NCBI RefSeq assembly: GCF_000248055.1
Contig: NZ_BAFC01000045.1
Coordinates: 118,876 to 182,875 of the forward strand
Direction: 5' to 3'
Length of the DNA: 64,000 nt
From: Gordonia sputi NBRC 100414
Lineage (GTDB): Bacteria; Actinomycetota; Actinomycetes; Mycobacteriales; Mycobacteriaceae
Below are positions 49,153 to 57,117 of this stretch, one piece after another. Numbering within the stretch: the stretch's first letter is position 1; each line of letters begins with the position of its first letter. The notes under the pieces were generated by a model, which searched no databases, had not been told where the DNA came from, and saw only the letters and a program-made list of their open reading frames with translations. The position numbers and the translations under genes were made by a program.

Positions 49153-50027
49153 GAGTCGGGCTCCTCCGTGGCGCTGTCGCCGTTCGTCATCGCCTCCGGC
49201 GAAAAGCTACTGAGCAAGGCATCGGCGAACTCGACGCTGCGGGCGTCGGCAGGTGAAATCTCTGCCAGAATCTGGCCGACCTGGCGAGCCAGAGCAATCA
49301 CTTTTGTACCGACGTCGCCGATCGCGCGCCGGCTGCAGTCAACGATCTCTTGTTCGAGGGCACTCACATCAGTTGTCGCCGACTCGGGGATGTGTACGGA
49401 GACGAGATGGCCCTCGCTGGTGACCTGAACTTTTACCCCCGAGTGAGACGACGCGCTCCCGCGAAGTGCGTGCACCCTCTCGGCGTGCATCTCCCTGAGT
49501 TGCTGACGCTTCTTCTCGGCCTCGCTGACCGGGTCAACGTCGGGTTCCTCTTCGGTGTCCCACTCCGGTTCGCGCCAACTGTCGTAGTCGATCGACATCG
49601 TGCCCTTTCCTACCGCATGTACCGCGAAGACATTCTTCTCCTCGCCTGTGCCGAAGCGCTCGATGTAGTTGGCTGGGCTGTAGTGGTTTGTTCCTTCGTG
49701 GTGGGGATCGCTTCCCGCGTTCAGGAGTATGGATTGGATTAGCGGCGACTTTGAGGACGCGACTGCGACCATCAGCGGATTCCTTCCCAGGTTGTCCAAC
49801 GCGTTGGGGTCCGCACCGGAGTCGAGGAGAAGGCGTATCACCGCTCCGGTGTCCGTGAGCTGGGCCCCGGCGTGCAGTGGGGTAAGTCCTTCGCGCTCTT
49901 TGGCATTCGGATCGGCGCCCGCCGCGAGGAGATTGCGCACCTTCTCCAACTCGTTATCCGCAACCGCGTAGTGCAGCGGCGTTCGGCCGGCTCGATCGCG
50001 ATAGTCGTGTCGCTTCTCTGACATCAT
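49149..50027 (-). CDS. Ankyrin repeat-YbaB/EbfC-like fusion protein
   Basis: 292 residues. Residues 1-~135 are ankyrin repeats closely matching the 48.1-kb protein. From Met144 (SIDYDSWREPEWDTEEEPD) comes a helix (SEAEKKRQQLREMHAERV) and a YbaB-like domain (VKVQVTSEGHLVSVHIPES). The ankyrin-only copy ends TTCGCGCCATACCTGCGGTAG; here the same place reads TTCGCGGTACATGCGGTAG, two bases shorter, so the stop is out of frame and translation continues. GGAAAGG then ATG, the old ribosome site and start of the second gene (49598), is still visible. Two starts, 50027 and 50024, are possible. Confidence 0.85.
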   Translation of the reverse strand: MMSEKRHDYRDRAGRTPLHYAVADNELEKVRNLLAAGADPNAKEREGLTPLHAGAQLTDTGAVIRLLLDSGADPNALDNLGRNPLMVAVASSKSPLIQSILLNAGSDPHHEGTNHYSPANYIERFGTGEEKNVFAVHAVGKGTMSIDYDSWREPEWDTEEEPDVDPVSEAEKKRQQLREMHAERVHALRGSASSHSGVKVQVTSEGHLVSVHIPESATTDVSALEQEIVDCSRRAIGDVGTKVIALARQVGQILAEISPADARSVEFADALLSSFSPEAMTNGDSATEEPDS

Positions 50028-50084
50028 CTATTCGCCTTCCCGGTCCTGTTGGTCACGAGCCGTGCTGCGAACGCACACTAACGG

Positions 50085-50231
50085 CTAAGCAAGCGGTGGC
50101 CGCCCGCGGGTGACCCCGGGCCCGTAGCGCTCCGCCATTCCGACAAGCCATTCCGCTCCGACGGGGTTCGAGGTGTGCACGCGCACGATCGGAGGCCATC
50201 GGCCATGCTCGGACAGGTAGAGCGCGCTCAT
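50085..50231 (-). CDS. 48-residue protein coupled to the DUF1990 gene
   Basis: Product SALYLSEHGRWPPIVRVHTS, then NPVGAEWLVGMAERYGPGVT. Its ATG overlaps the stop of the DUF1990 gene as ATGA, and its codons carry the local GC3 bias. No known domain is recognised. It may be a separate small protein or the remnant of a longer partner. Confidence 0.5.
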   Translation of the reverse strand: MSALYLSEHGRWPPIVRVHTSNPVGAEWLVGMAERYGPGVTRGRPPLA

Positions 50232-50767
50232 CCGCCCGAGCCGCACCCGCGCCCGAGTCGCGCCATCGCGGCCAAGTACCGCCGGGTCATCAGCCGCTGG
50301 GCGAGACGCGCGACCGGACCGCCGAGTCGGGTGTACCAGCGGCCAGGACGAGAGAAGGCGCAGATCGTCGCCACCACCGAGCCGTCGGCCCGCAGTTCGA
50401 CCGCGAACAACTCCTCGCCACTTTCCGGATGCCCGGGAAGTGTGCCGTAGGCGAATCCGGCACGACCTGGTTCGTCGATGACGTACACCACCCGGCAGGG
50501 AATGCGAACCGGCCCGAGGAACCACGCGCTGAGCACGATGACGGTGCCGACCTGCGCCGACGTCGTACTCGCGTGAACCCGCAGCCCGGCGCCTCGCTGC
50601 ATGCCGTACCGGAGAACCGCGTCGCTGATCGTATGGAAGTCAGACTGGCCGTGACCGACGAGCCGCTCTGCCCGTACGACGTGAGCACTCGCAGGAGGCG
50701 TGCCGTGGGTCGCGCCGACCTCGTCGTACGTGAACGGCTCAAGCTCCCAACGGCCGAGGTCGGACAT
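50228..50767 (-). CDS. DUF1990 family protein
   Basis: 179 residues. WELEPFTYDEVGATHGTPP, RYGMQRGAGLRVHASTTSAQVG, RIPCRVVYVIDEPGRAGFAYG and HPESGEELFAVELRADGSV are the conserved stretches of DUF1990, a START/lipocalin-like beta fold of unknown role found mainly in actinobacteria. ATG 50767 is preferred over GTG 50770. It is divergent from a membrane protein gene 67 bp away. Confidence 0.88.
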   Translation of the reverse strand: MSDLGRWELEPFTYDEVGATHGTPPASAHVVRAERLVGHGQSDFHTISDAVLRYGMQRGAGLRVHASTTSAQVGTVIVLSAWFLGPVRIPCRVVYVIDEPGRAGFAYGTLPGHPESGEELFAVELRADGSVVATICAFSRPGRWYTRLGGPVARLAQRLMTRRYLAAMARLGRGCGSGG

Positions 50768-50834
50768 CACGCCATTCTAGTGACCGTGTCCGATTTCGAA
50801 CTCACGCTGCACCGTCACGCGCAACAATCGCCTC

Positions 50835-51896
50835 ATGTCGGCTCGGCAAACAACCGTCCTGGTGCGCAGCGTCTACGGAACCGCGGCGGTGCAGTGGTTC
50901 CTCATCTTCGCGATCGGCACGATCCTCGTGACGCGTGCCTACCTGCGTCTGACCGGCTACCCGCAGATCGGAAACGGCACGCTGCACATCGCCCACGCAC
51001 TGTGGGGCGGGGCGCTCATGATGCTCGCGCTGGTCTTCGGTTGGCTCCTGCTCGGTTCGACGCCTCGCGTCGTCGCGGTGGTGATGGGTGGTATCGGATT
51101 CGGTCTGTTCCTCGACGAAGTGGGCAAGTTCGTCACCAAGGACAACGACTATTTCTACGGTCCATCGGCCGAGATCATGTACCTGCTGGTGGTGCTGATC
51201 CTGCTGATCAGTCGGTTCGTCCGCGACCTCAAGCGACCATCGGTGCCCGAGGCGATCGCGAACGCAGCGGTGATCGCGGCCGACGGTGTGGCGCACGGAC
51301 TTCCGGAGAGTCGACGCCGACAGGCCACCGACCTCCTCGATTTCGCCGAAGCACGCGACGCCGATCCTGCACTCGTGACGCATATTCGCGGGTTACTCGA
51401 CGCGAGTGTCCACACCCCGGACCGGCTGACCCGGCTACGCGCGCGGGCACTCGCGTTGATCCCGAGTTTCTTCCGACGACGCTGGTGGTTGACGCTGATC
51501 GGCTGGCTGCTGGTCATCAGCTCCGCGCTGACGGTCATCGTGGGTGCGCTCGCGCTGTACGTGAATCACCGCGACTACGGGATCTATCTCGAACTGAGCC
51601 GCGACCCCACCGCCGCGTGGATTCTGTTCATCAGCGGCGTGCTGACGCTGGCGTGCTCGGCGTCGGCGATGATCGGTCGCCGCTACACCGATCGCGTCTG
51701 GCCGCTGCGCGCATTGCGCATGGCAGCGCTCATCTTCACGATGTCCAACGCCCTCGTCGACTTCGCGCTCGACGGTTTCGGGGCGCTCTACAACCTTGCG
51801 CTCGGTCTGTTCGCGCTGGCGATCATCGACTATCACCTACGCGCGGCAGTCGCGCGGGCGACGGCGCAGCACGAGCACGGACAACTGCGGGTCTAG
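50835..51896 (+). CDS. Polytopic membrane protein of unknown function
   Basis: 353 residues with about seven to eight hydrophobic helices: AVQWFLIFAIGTILVT, ALMMLALVFGWLLLG, VVAVVMGGIGFGLFL and IMYLLVVLILLISRFV, then, after a ~110-residue soluble helical middle (ATDLLDFAEARDADPAL), LTLIGWLLVISSALTVIVGAL, AAWILFISGVLTLAC and others. I do not recognise a family. The two-block arrangement around a cytoplasmic domain could be a sensor or transporter. ATG 50835 gives a normal N-terminus. It ends 4 bases into a small convergent ORF. Confidence 0.85.
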   Translation: MSARQTTVLVRSVYGTAAVQWFLIFAIGTILVTRAYLRLTGYPQIGNGTLHIAHALWGGALMMLALVFGWLLLGSTPRVVAVVMGGIGFGLFLDEVGKFVTKDNDYFYGPSAEIMYLLVVLILLISRFVRDLKRPSVPEAIANAAVIAADGVAHGLPESRRRQATDLLDFAEARDADPALVTHIRGLLDASVHTPDRLTRLRARALALIPSFFRRRWWLTLIGWLLVISSALTVIVGALALYVNHRDYGIYLELSRDPTAAWILFISGVLTLACSASAMIGRRYTDRVWPLRALRMAALIFTMSNALVDFALDGFGALYNLALGLFALAIIDYHLRAAVARATAQHEHGQLRV

Positions 51897-52000
51897 CGCC
51901 CCGACCCACCCATGCTGCGCGCATAGAAGTTCAACCCCGGGCGATTACTCAGCACGGCGAGAAGGACCAGGACGATGAGAGTGACAACGATCGTGGACAT
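51893..52000 (-). CDS. 35-residue single-pass membrane peptide
   Basis: Product STIVVTLIVLVLLAVLSN then RPGLNFYARSMGGSGR: one membrane helix and a short polar tail. AAGG lies six bases upstream of ATG 52000. Such hydrophobic peptides occur in many actinobacteria without known function. Support is from composition and a ribosome-site-like sequence only. Confidence 0.4.
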   Translation of the reverse strand: MSTIVVTLIVLVLLAVLSNRPGLNFYARSMGGSGR

Positions 52001-52167
52001 GATCTGCCTTGTCTTGGAGGAGGTTTCGGTTCGCGGGTGTATCAATGGTGGCCGATCGTCGTGACGGAGAAAAGGTTCGCCGGTGCAGATCACGAGCGAG
52101 TCGCCGGTGTGTGTGCGGGCACATCGGTTAGCGATTCTTCGACCGTGGTGAACTGAATATGTGACAT

Positions 52168-52890
52168 CTATCGATCGCACGATCGCCACTGATCGCATCG
52201 CGGCTCTCGAACGTCGCGTCGTCGACGATCCTGATGCCAGGCCCGCCGCCGTCGCCATCGTGATCTCGAATCAAGCCGACCGACAGGGAATCTGGGTTCT
52301 GCGTCGGCCACTGACCATGCAGGTACCGCGTGCTCCCAGGTGCGCTGACAACTCCCGCCCATCACCAACAGATCGCCCGCCGACAACGTGAATTTCAACG
52401 ACGCTCCGCCGCCGCGCGGCCGCAACGCCAACGGGCGCGGAGAGCCGAGAGAGACGATCGCGACCATCGTGTCGTGGGTGGCGCCGCGGCCGAACCGGTC
52501 GCCGTGCCACGCAACCGAATCCGACCCGTCGCGATACAGGCAGAGACCCGCCGTCGCGAAGCCCTCGGGTAACTCGTCGCGGTAGTGCGCGGTCAAGGCG
52601 GCGCGTGCGTCGACGAGTAGCGGGTCGGGGAGCTCGTCACTCGCCTGGTAATTGCAGACCAGACGCGGGACGTCGACAACTCTGTCGTACATCCGACGAC
52701 GCTCGGCCCGCCACGGAACGTCGTCGCGCAGAGCGTCGAACAGGTCGGTGCTGCCCGCGATCCATCCGGGCCGCAGATCGACCCACGCGCCGTTGGTCAG
52801 GACTCGACGTTCGACGTGCGATCCGAGATCGCGCAGCCGTGGTGACTCGGCGTCGAGGTCGAAGATCGATCCCTGGACTCCTGCGCTCAT
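52168..52890 (-). CDS. alkB: AlkB-like 2-oxoglutarate/Fe(II) dioxygenase (alkylated nucleic acid repair), C-terminus doubtful
   Basis: 240 residues. [21 protein letters not shown], the iron ligands WHGDRFGRG (HxD) and TWEHAVP, and [18 protein letters not shown] identify an AlkB-type demethylase acting on 1-methyl-A and 3-methyl-C. The family ends with a PRxSxxFR-like 2-oxoglutarate-binding motif about ten residues later. Here the frame instead runs [20 protein letters not shown] for another 40 residues, an Arg-rich tail, which suggests a frameshift near 52,285. ATG 52890 is the only reasonable start. It faces the MMPL operon. Confidence 0.82.
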   Translation of the reverse strand: MSAGVQGSIFDLDAESPRLRDLGSHVERRVLTNGAWVDLRPGWIAGSTDLFDALRDDVPWRAERRRMYDRVVDVPRLVCNYQASDELPDPLLVDARAALTAHYRDELPEGFATAGLCLYRDGSDSVAWHGDRFGRGATHDTMVAIVSLGSPRPLALRPRGGGASLKFTLSAGDLLVMGGSCQRTWEHAVPAWSVADAEPRFPVGRLDSRSRWRRRRAWHQDRRRRDVREPRCDQWRSCDR

Positions 52891-53020
52891 GGACGACAGC
52901 CTACACCGATATCGAACATGCGTTCGCAAAGCGGGTGGCAGGACTCGCGTGGGACGTCGCTCACAATCGCGGCTCGGAGGTGGCACACCGACGTCGCCCA
53001 TCGGTATACCGGAGCACAAG

Positions 53021-53035
53021 TGTTAGCCACTAACA
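53021..53035. promoter_or_regulatory. Palindromic operator upstream of the MMPL gene
   Basis: TGTTAG-CCA-CTAACA is a perfect 6-bp inverted repeat 18 bases before the ATG of the transporter. The downstream TetR gene of the same operon is the natural candidate to bind it, which would make the operon self-regulated. Confidence 0.6.
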
Positions 53036-53053
53036 GTTCCTAGGAGTTCGCTG

Positions 53054-55291
53054 ATGGCGTCGTTGTTGTTTCGGGTGGGACGGTTCTCGTTCCGCCACAA
53101 GTGGTGGGTGATCGGGGCCTGGGTGGTCATCGCCGCGCTGCTCATCGGACTCGTGGGTGCGTTGAACCCCAAGTTCGCGAAAGACTTCGAACTCCCCGGA
53201 ACCGACTCCGGAACTGCGACCTCGCAGGTCGAGGAGTATTTCCCCGAGGCGATGAAGCAGCAATCGGAGGCCTCGACGAGCGTCCTCGTTGCCGCGGACG
53301 ACGGGCTGGCCGCCCATTCCGCACAGATCGACGCACTCGTCGCCGACCTGCACACCTTGCCCGAGCTGACCGACAAGGCGACGGTTCTGAACCCTGTCAC
53401 CGTCGCCACGGCCAAACCCGAGCTCGCGTCGTCGGTCCTCGGTGACGGTGGCAAGGTCGGTTTGATCCAGGTGCGGCAGAACATCGAGCTGACCGACCTC
53501 ACCGTCGAGAACAAGAAGCAGCTGACCGACATCCTCGAGAAGCATCGGGGCAACGGTCTGCAGGTCGAGGCCACGGGCTCGCTGATGAGCGTGATGGAGG
53601 CGGGCGGTAAGGCTGAGTTGATCGGCTTCGCCGTCGCCTTCGTGGTGATGATCGTCGCCTTCGGAGCGCTCGTCGCCGCGTTCATCCCGCTGATCACCGG
53701 CCTGATGGGCGTGATGATCACCATCATGCTGCTGCGGCTGAGTGCCGAGGTCATCACGGTCAACGAGACCGCCACCGCGATCGTCACCATGCTCGGCATC
53801 GCCGTGTCGATCGACTACGCCCTGTTCATCGTCTCCCGCTATCGCGGCGAGGTGAAGCGCGGCGGTGACAGAGCCGACGCCGCGGGTCGAGCGGTCGGTA
53901 CGGCCGGCTCCGCTGTGGTCTTCGCCGGGCTGACCGTGATCATCGCGGTCGTCGCGCTGATGGTGGTCGGAATCCCGCTGATCACCCAGATGGGTGCGGG
54001 CGCCGCCGTCGCGGTGTTCATGGCAGTGATCGCCGCGCTCACCCTGATCCCCGCGCTGCTCGGTGCCGTCGGACGTTTCGCGTTCACCCCACGTATCCCG
54101 TGGATCAAGCACGCAGAAGAATCCGACACCGCCGACACCAACGGAGTTCGCTTCGGCCGCATGGTGGTTCGGCGACCCATCCCGTTCATTGTCGCGGGTC
54201 TCGCGGTGCTGGTACTCGCGGCGATCCCGGTCGGCAAGCTGCAACTGGGGCTCTCGCTCTCCAGCGACGACGAGGCTCCCGCACAGGCACTGCTGCAGCG
54301 CGGCTTCGGCGAGGGCATCAACGGCCCGCTGCTCGTCGTGCTGCACTCCGAGAACGGCACGGTCGAGAAGGCGGCCACCGAGACCGTCGCGCACATCAAG
54401 ACGCTGCCCGACGTCGCCAACGCGTCGACGATGACCTGGCTGGGCAACGGCACACCGCAGCCGAACGTCGGAGCAACCGCCGCGCTGATCTCGGTGACGC
54501 CCAAGAGTGCGCCGTCGGATCAGGCGACGCACGACCTCATGGAGCAGATCCGCGACTTCAGTCCCGAGGCGCAGCGAGCAGGGTCGGAACTGCACGTCGG
54601 TGGTCAGACGGCCATCATGTCCGACCTCTCGGCCAAACTCGACAAGGCGTTGATCCCGTATCTGATCGTGGTGGTCGGGTTGGCGTTCCTGATCATGATC
54701 GCGGTGTTCCGGTCGATCTGGGTGCCACTGATCGGAACGATTGGCTTCATCTTCTCGGTCCTCGCGACGTTCGGCGTGACTGTCGCGATCTTCCAGGAGG
54801 GCTGGTTCGGTCTGATCGACAACACCAAGCCGATCCTGTCGTTCCTGCCGATCTTCCTGATCGGCGTGGTGTTCGGCCTCGCGATGGATTACCAGGTGTT
54901 CCTGGTGACGCGAATACGCGAGGAGTACATCCACGGCATGACCGCGAAGGAGGCGATCATCGCCGGCTACCGGCATGGCGCGCGTATCGTCACATCGGCG
55001 GCGATCATCATGATCAGCGTGTTCGCGGCGTTCATGCTCTCCCCGGACACGACGGCCAAGATGCTCGGCTTCTCGCTCGCGATTGCCGTGCTGTTCGACG
55101 CCTTCATCATCCGGATGATCGTGGTGCCCGCTGTCATCGCATTGCTGGGCGATCGGGCGTGGGGTCTGCCACGATGGCTGGACAAGCTGGTTCCCAATCT
55201 CGACATCGAGGGCGAGAAGGTGCGCGACCGCGGTATCCCGCAGGCGAGCGTCGACGAAACCCGCGAGGTCGCCGCCGCGGCGTCGAGTTGA
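53054..55291 (+). CDS. MMPL-family RND transporter
   Basis: 745 residues. Two repeats, each with one helix, an extracytoplasmic loop and five helices. First: KWWVIGAWVVIAALLIGLV, then IGFAVAFVVMIVAFGALVA and SIDYALFIVSRYR; second: PFIVAGLAVLVLAAIPVG, then IGVVFGLAMDYQVFLVTRIRE. The paired Asp-Tyr motifs (SIDYALF, AMDYQVF) are the proton-relay sites of MMPL/RND proteins, which move lipids or drugs outward using the proton gradient. It is shorter than mycolate-exporting MmpL3 and lacks its long C-terminal tail. ATG 53054 follows CTAGGAG. A TetR gene follows 37 bases downstream. Confidence 0.94.
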   Translation: MASLLFRVGRFSFRHKWWVIGAWVVIAALLIGLVGALNPKFAKDFELPGTDSGTATSQVEEYFPEAMKQQSEASTSVLVAADDGLAAHSAQIDALVADLHTLPELTDKATVLNPVTVATAKPELASSVLGDGGKVGLIQVRQNIELTDLTVENKKQLTDILEKHRGNGLQVEATGSLMSVMEAGGKAELIGFAVAFVVMIVAFGALVAAFIPLITGLMGVMITIMLLRLSAEVITVNETATAIVTMLGIAVSIDYALFIVSRYRGEVKRGGDRADAAGRAVGTAGSAVVFAGLTVIIAVVALMVVGIPLITQMGAGAAVAVFMAVIAALTLIPALLGAVGRFAFTPRIPWIKHAEESDTADTNGVRFGRMVVRRPIPFIVAGLAVLVLAAIPVGKLQLGLSLSSDDEAPAQALLQRGFGEGINGPLLVVLHSENGTVEKAATETVAHIKTLPDVANASTMTWLGNGTPQPNVGATAALISVTPKSAPSDQATHDLMEQIRDFSPEAQRAGSELHVGGQTAIMSDLSAKLDKALIPYLIVVVGLAFLIMIAVFRSIWVPLIGTIGFIFSVLATFGVTVAIFQEGWFGLIDNTKPILSFLPIFLIGVVFGLAMDYQVFLVTRIREEYIHGMTAKEAIIAGYRHGARIVTSAAIIMISVFAAFMLSPDTTAKMLGFSLAIAVLFDAFIIRMIVVPAVIALLGDRAWGLPRWLDKLVPNLDIEGEKVRDRGIPQASVDETREVAAAASS

Positions 55292-55328
55292 GCGGACTGG
55301 ATAAAGAGTAGATAGGGAGAGCAGTGCG

Positions 55329-55985
55329 ATGACCGAGGCGACGAGTACGGCAGCGATGGCTACCGCGCCCGCCTCGGTCTCGCATGCGCCCGACGCCCCC
55401 GTACGCCCGATCGGGTTGCGCGAGAAGCACAAACGTCGCACCAGGGCGGCAATCCGCGCGGCGGCGATGGAACTGTTCGACGCCCAGGGGTACGCACAGA
55501 CGACCGTTGCGCAGATCGCCGAGGCTGCCGACGTCTCCCACACCACCTTCTTCCGCTACTTCCAATCGAAGGAACAGGTCGTCATCAACGACGACCTCGA
55601 CGACGTGTGGCAGGAGGCGCTCACATCGATCCCGCCCGGGCTCGGACGATTCGATCTCCTGCGCGAGATCGTGCGCAGACTCGTCGGCCTGGTTCTCGCC
55701 GACGACTGGGCCTCGGACCCGGCGCGGATGAAACTCATCCAGTCCGAGCCGGCGCTGCTGGTGGTCAACCAGGTCGAATCCGACCGCGCGATCTCCGAGG
55801 CCGCAGACTTCATCGCCGACTACCTCGGTGTCGACCGGGACAGCAGCCGGTTGCGGGTGTTCATCGCGGCGGTGGGCGGGATGATGTTCCACATCGCCAA
55901 CGGGATCGACGATCCCCGCGACGGCAGGTTCCTCGACACGCTTCTCGAGGCGATCGACCTCCTGGAGGCGGGGCTACCCCTCTAG
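55329..55985 (+). CDS. TetR-family regulator of the MMPL operon
   Basis: 218 residues. A flexible 35-residue Ala/Pro/Thr start is followed by the HTH: KRRTRAAIRAAAMELFDAQG, TTVAQIAEAADVSHTTFFRYFQSKEQVV. The C-terminal ligand domain is helical (ADDWASDPARMKLIQSEPALL). GGGAGAGCAGTGCG precedes ATG 55329. It is co-transcribed with the transporter and probably represses it through the palindrome at 53,021. It ends 12 bases into the end of another, convergent TetR gene. Confidence 0.92.
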   Translation: MTEATSTAAMATAPASVSHAPDAPVRPIGLREKHKRRTRAAIRAAAMELFDAQGYAQTTVAQIAEAADVSHTTFFRYFQSKEQVVINDDLDDVWQEALTSIPPGLGRFDLLREIVRRLVGLVLADDWASDPARMKLIQSEPALLVVNQVESDRAISEAADFIADYLGVDRDSSRLRVFIAAVGGMMFHIANGIDDPRDGRFLDTLLEAIDLLEAGLPL

Positions 55986-56573
55986 CGCTGCGGCGGCGTT
56001 CAGCGCCTCGGCTGCCGCGTCGAGCGTGCGCGCGGCCTCGGCCGTGTCGATGCGGGCCAGGCATTGTGCTGCGATGATCGCGGCCACGGTCAGCCGCGTG
56101 TGATGGTCGACGACGCTCGGTGTCGCATCTGGAAGCAGAGCCCGCACGCCGCGGAGAACCGCGGACGCGAGTTCGGCGCGATAACTCTCGATGACGGCGT
56201 GCACAGTCTCGTCGGAGCCGATCGGTGTGGCCGACGCGGTGAGGATCAGACATCCCGCCGGAGCGCCGCCCGTCTGCGCGATCGTGAGAATGGCGTCGCG
56301 GAGACCCGCGAGGTAGTCGATGAGCGCATCGGGGGAGACGTCGTCGGCGACGAGGCCGGCCAGGCGCGGTCGGACGACGGCGTCCAGGTAGTCCTCGACT
56401 GCGGCGTCGAACAGTCCGCGCATGCTTCCGAAGGCGTGGTAGATGCTCGACCGTCCCACCCTGGTCGCCTTCTCGATGTCGGTCACCGACACCTCTCCGA
56501 AGCCGCGTCGCCAGAACAGATCGCGTGCGACGCCGACGAGCTCAGCTCTGTCGAAGGTGGCGGTGCGGCCCAC
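55974..56573 (-). CDS. TetR-family regulator
   Basis: 199 residues. HTH: TATFDRAELVGVARDLFWRRG, EVSVTDIEKATRVGRSSIYHAFGSMRGLF. The C-terminal domain (TIAQTGGAPAGCLILTASAT, SAVLRGVRALLPDA) is of the TetR_C_33-like kind found in regulators of small-molecule or quinone metabolism. It is divergent from the DUF1304 gene and MDR oxidoreductase. A palindrome at 56,615-56,628 lies in the shared promoter region. Confidence 0.92.
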   Translation of the reverse strand: MGRTATFDRAELVGVARDLFWRRGFGEVSVTDIEKATRVGRSSIYHAFGSMRGLFDAAVEDYLDAVVRPRLAGLVADDVSPDALIDYLAGLRDAILTIAQTGGAPAGCLILTASATPIGSDETVHAVIESYRAELASAVLRGVRALLPDATPSVVDHHTRLTVAAIIAAQCLARIDTAEAARTLDAAAEALNAAAALEG

Positions 56574-56614
56574 GGCTGTCTCCTCGTTCGAGAATTTATT
56601 GCAACAACCATTCT

Positions 56615-56628
56615 ACTATGCTTATAGT
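56615..56628. promoter_or_regulatory. Palindrome between tetR and the DUF1304 gene
   Basis: ACTAT-GCTT-ATAGT is a 5-bp inverted repeat in an AT-rich patch, 41 bases before the TetR start and 38 before the DUF1304 start. Its central position suggests the TetR operator controlling both directions. Confidence 0.5.
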
Positions 56629-56666
56629 GTAACGACCAGTGCACAATCGGAGGCAGGGAGAGTCGG

Positions 56667-57050
56667 ATGATCGTGGCCGCAGTCGTATTCGTGGGTGTGG
56701 CCGTCGCGCTGCACTGCTACATCTTCGTCATGGAGTCGCTGCGATGGACGGCGCCGGCCACCAGGCGCACCTTCGGACTCTCGGCCGACGAGGCCGCCAA
56801 CACTCGTGACATGGCCTTCAACCAGGGCTTCTACAACCTGTTCCTCGCCGTGATCGCCACGGTAGGGGCGGTGCTCGTCTTCACCCAACGCGACGTCGGT
56901 GCTGCGCTGATCTTCGCGGGCTGCGGCTCGATGGTCGCTGCCGGCGTGGTTCTGCTTCTGTCGTCGCCGACGAAGGCCCGAGCGGCACTGACCCAACTCG
57001 CGACACCGCTGGTGGCGGTCGTTCTGTTGGCCGCGGCACTCATCGCATGA
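56667..57050 (+). CDS. DUF1304 family membrane protein
   Basis: 127 residues with four hydrophobic helices: IVAAVVFVGVAVALHCYIFV, NLFLAVIATVGAVLVF, LIFAGCGSMVAAGVVLLL and ATPLVAVVLLAAALIA. ESLRWTAPATRRTFG with NQGFYNLFLA is the DUF1304 signature. The role is unknown; relatives are often near oxidoreductases and TetR regulators, as here. ATG 56667 comes 94 bases after the divergent TetR start. Confidence 0.9.
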   Translation: MIVAAVVFVGVAVALHCYIFVMESLRWTAPATRRTFGLSADEAANTRDMAFNQGFYNLFLAVIATVGAVLVFTQRDVGAALIFAGCGSMVAAGVVLLLSSPTKARAALTQLATPLVAVVLLAAALIA

Positions 57051-57117
57051 TCCGAACGTCTGGTCCCATACCCATGCAACAGAACTCATGTAACCGAAAT
57101 ACGAGGAGAGTGGAGAT

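Noticed and set aside
52161..52391. Rightward 76-codon ORF over the end of the AlkB gene
   Set aside because: It is antisense to AlkB and lies where the AlkB frame is itself uncertain; no ribosome site or family resemblance.
53030..55546. Very long leftward ORF (838 codons) opposite the MMPL gene
   Set aside because: Antisense shadow created by high GC content; composition is His/Asp/Arg-rich low complexity and the plus-strand MMPL protein is clear.
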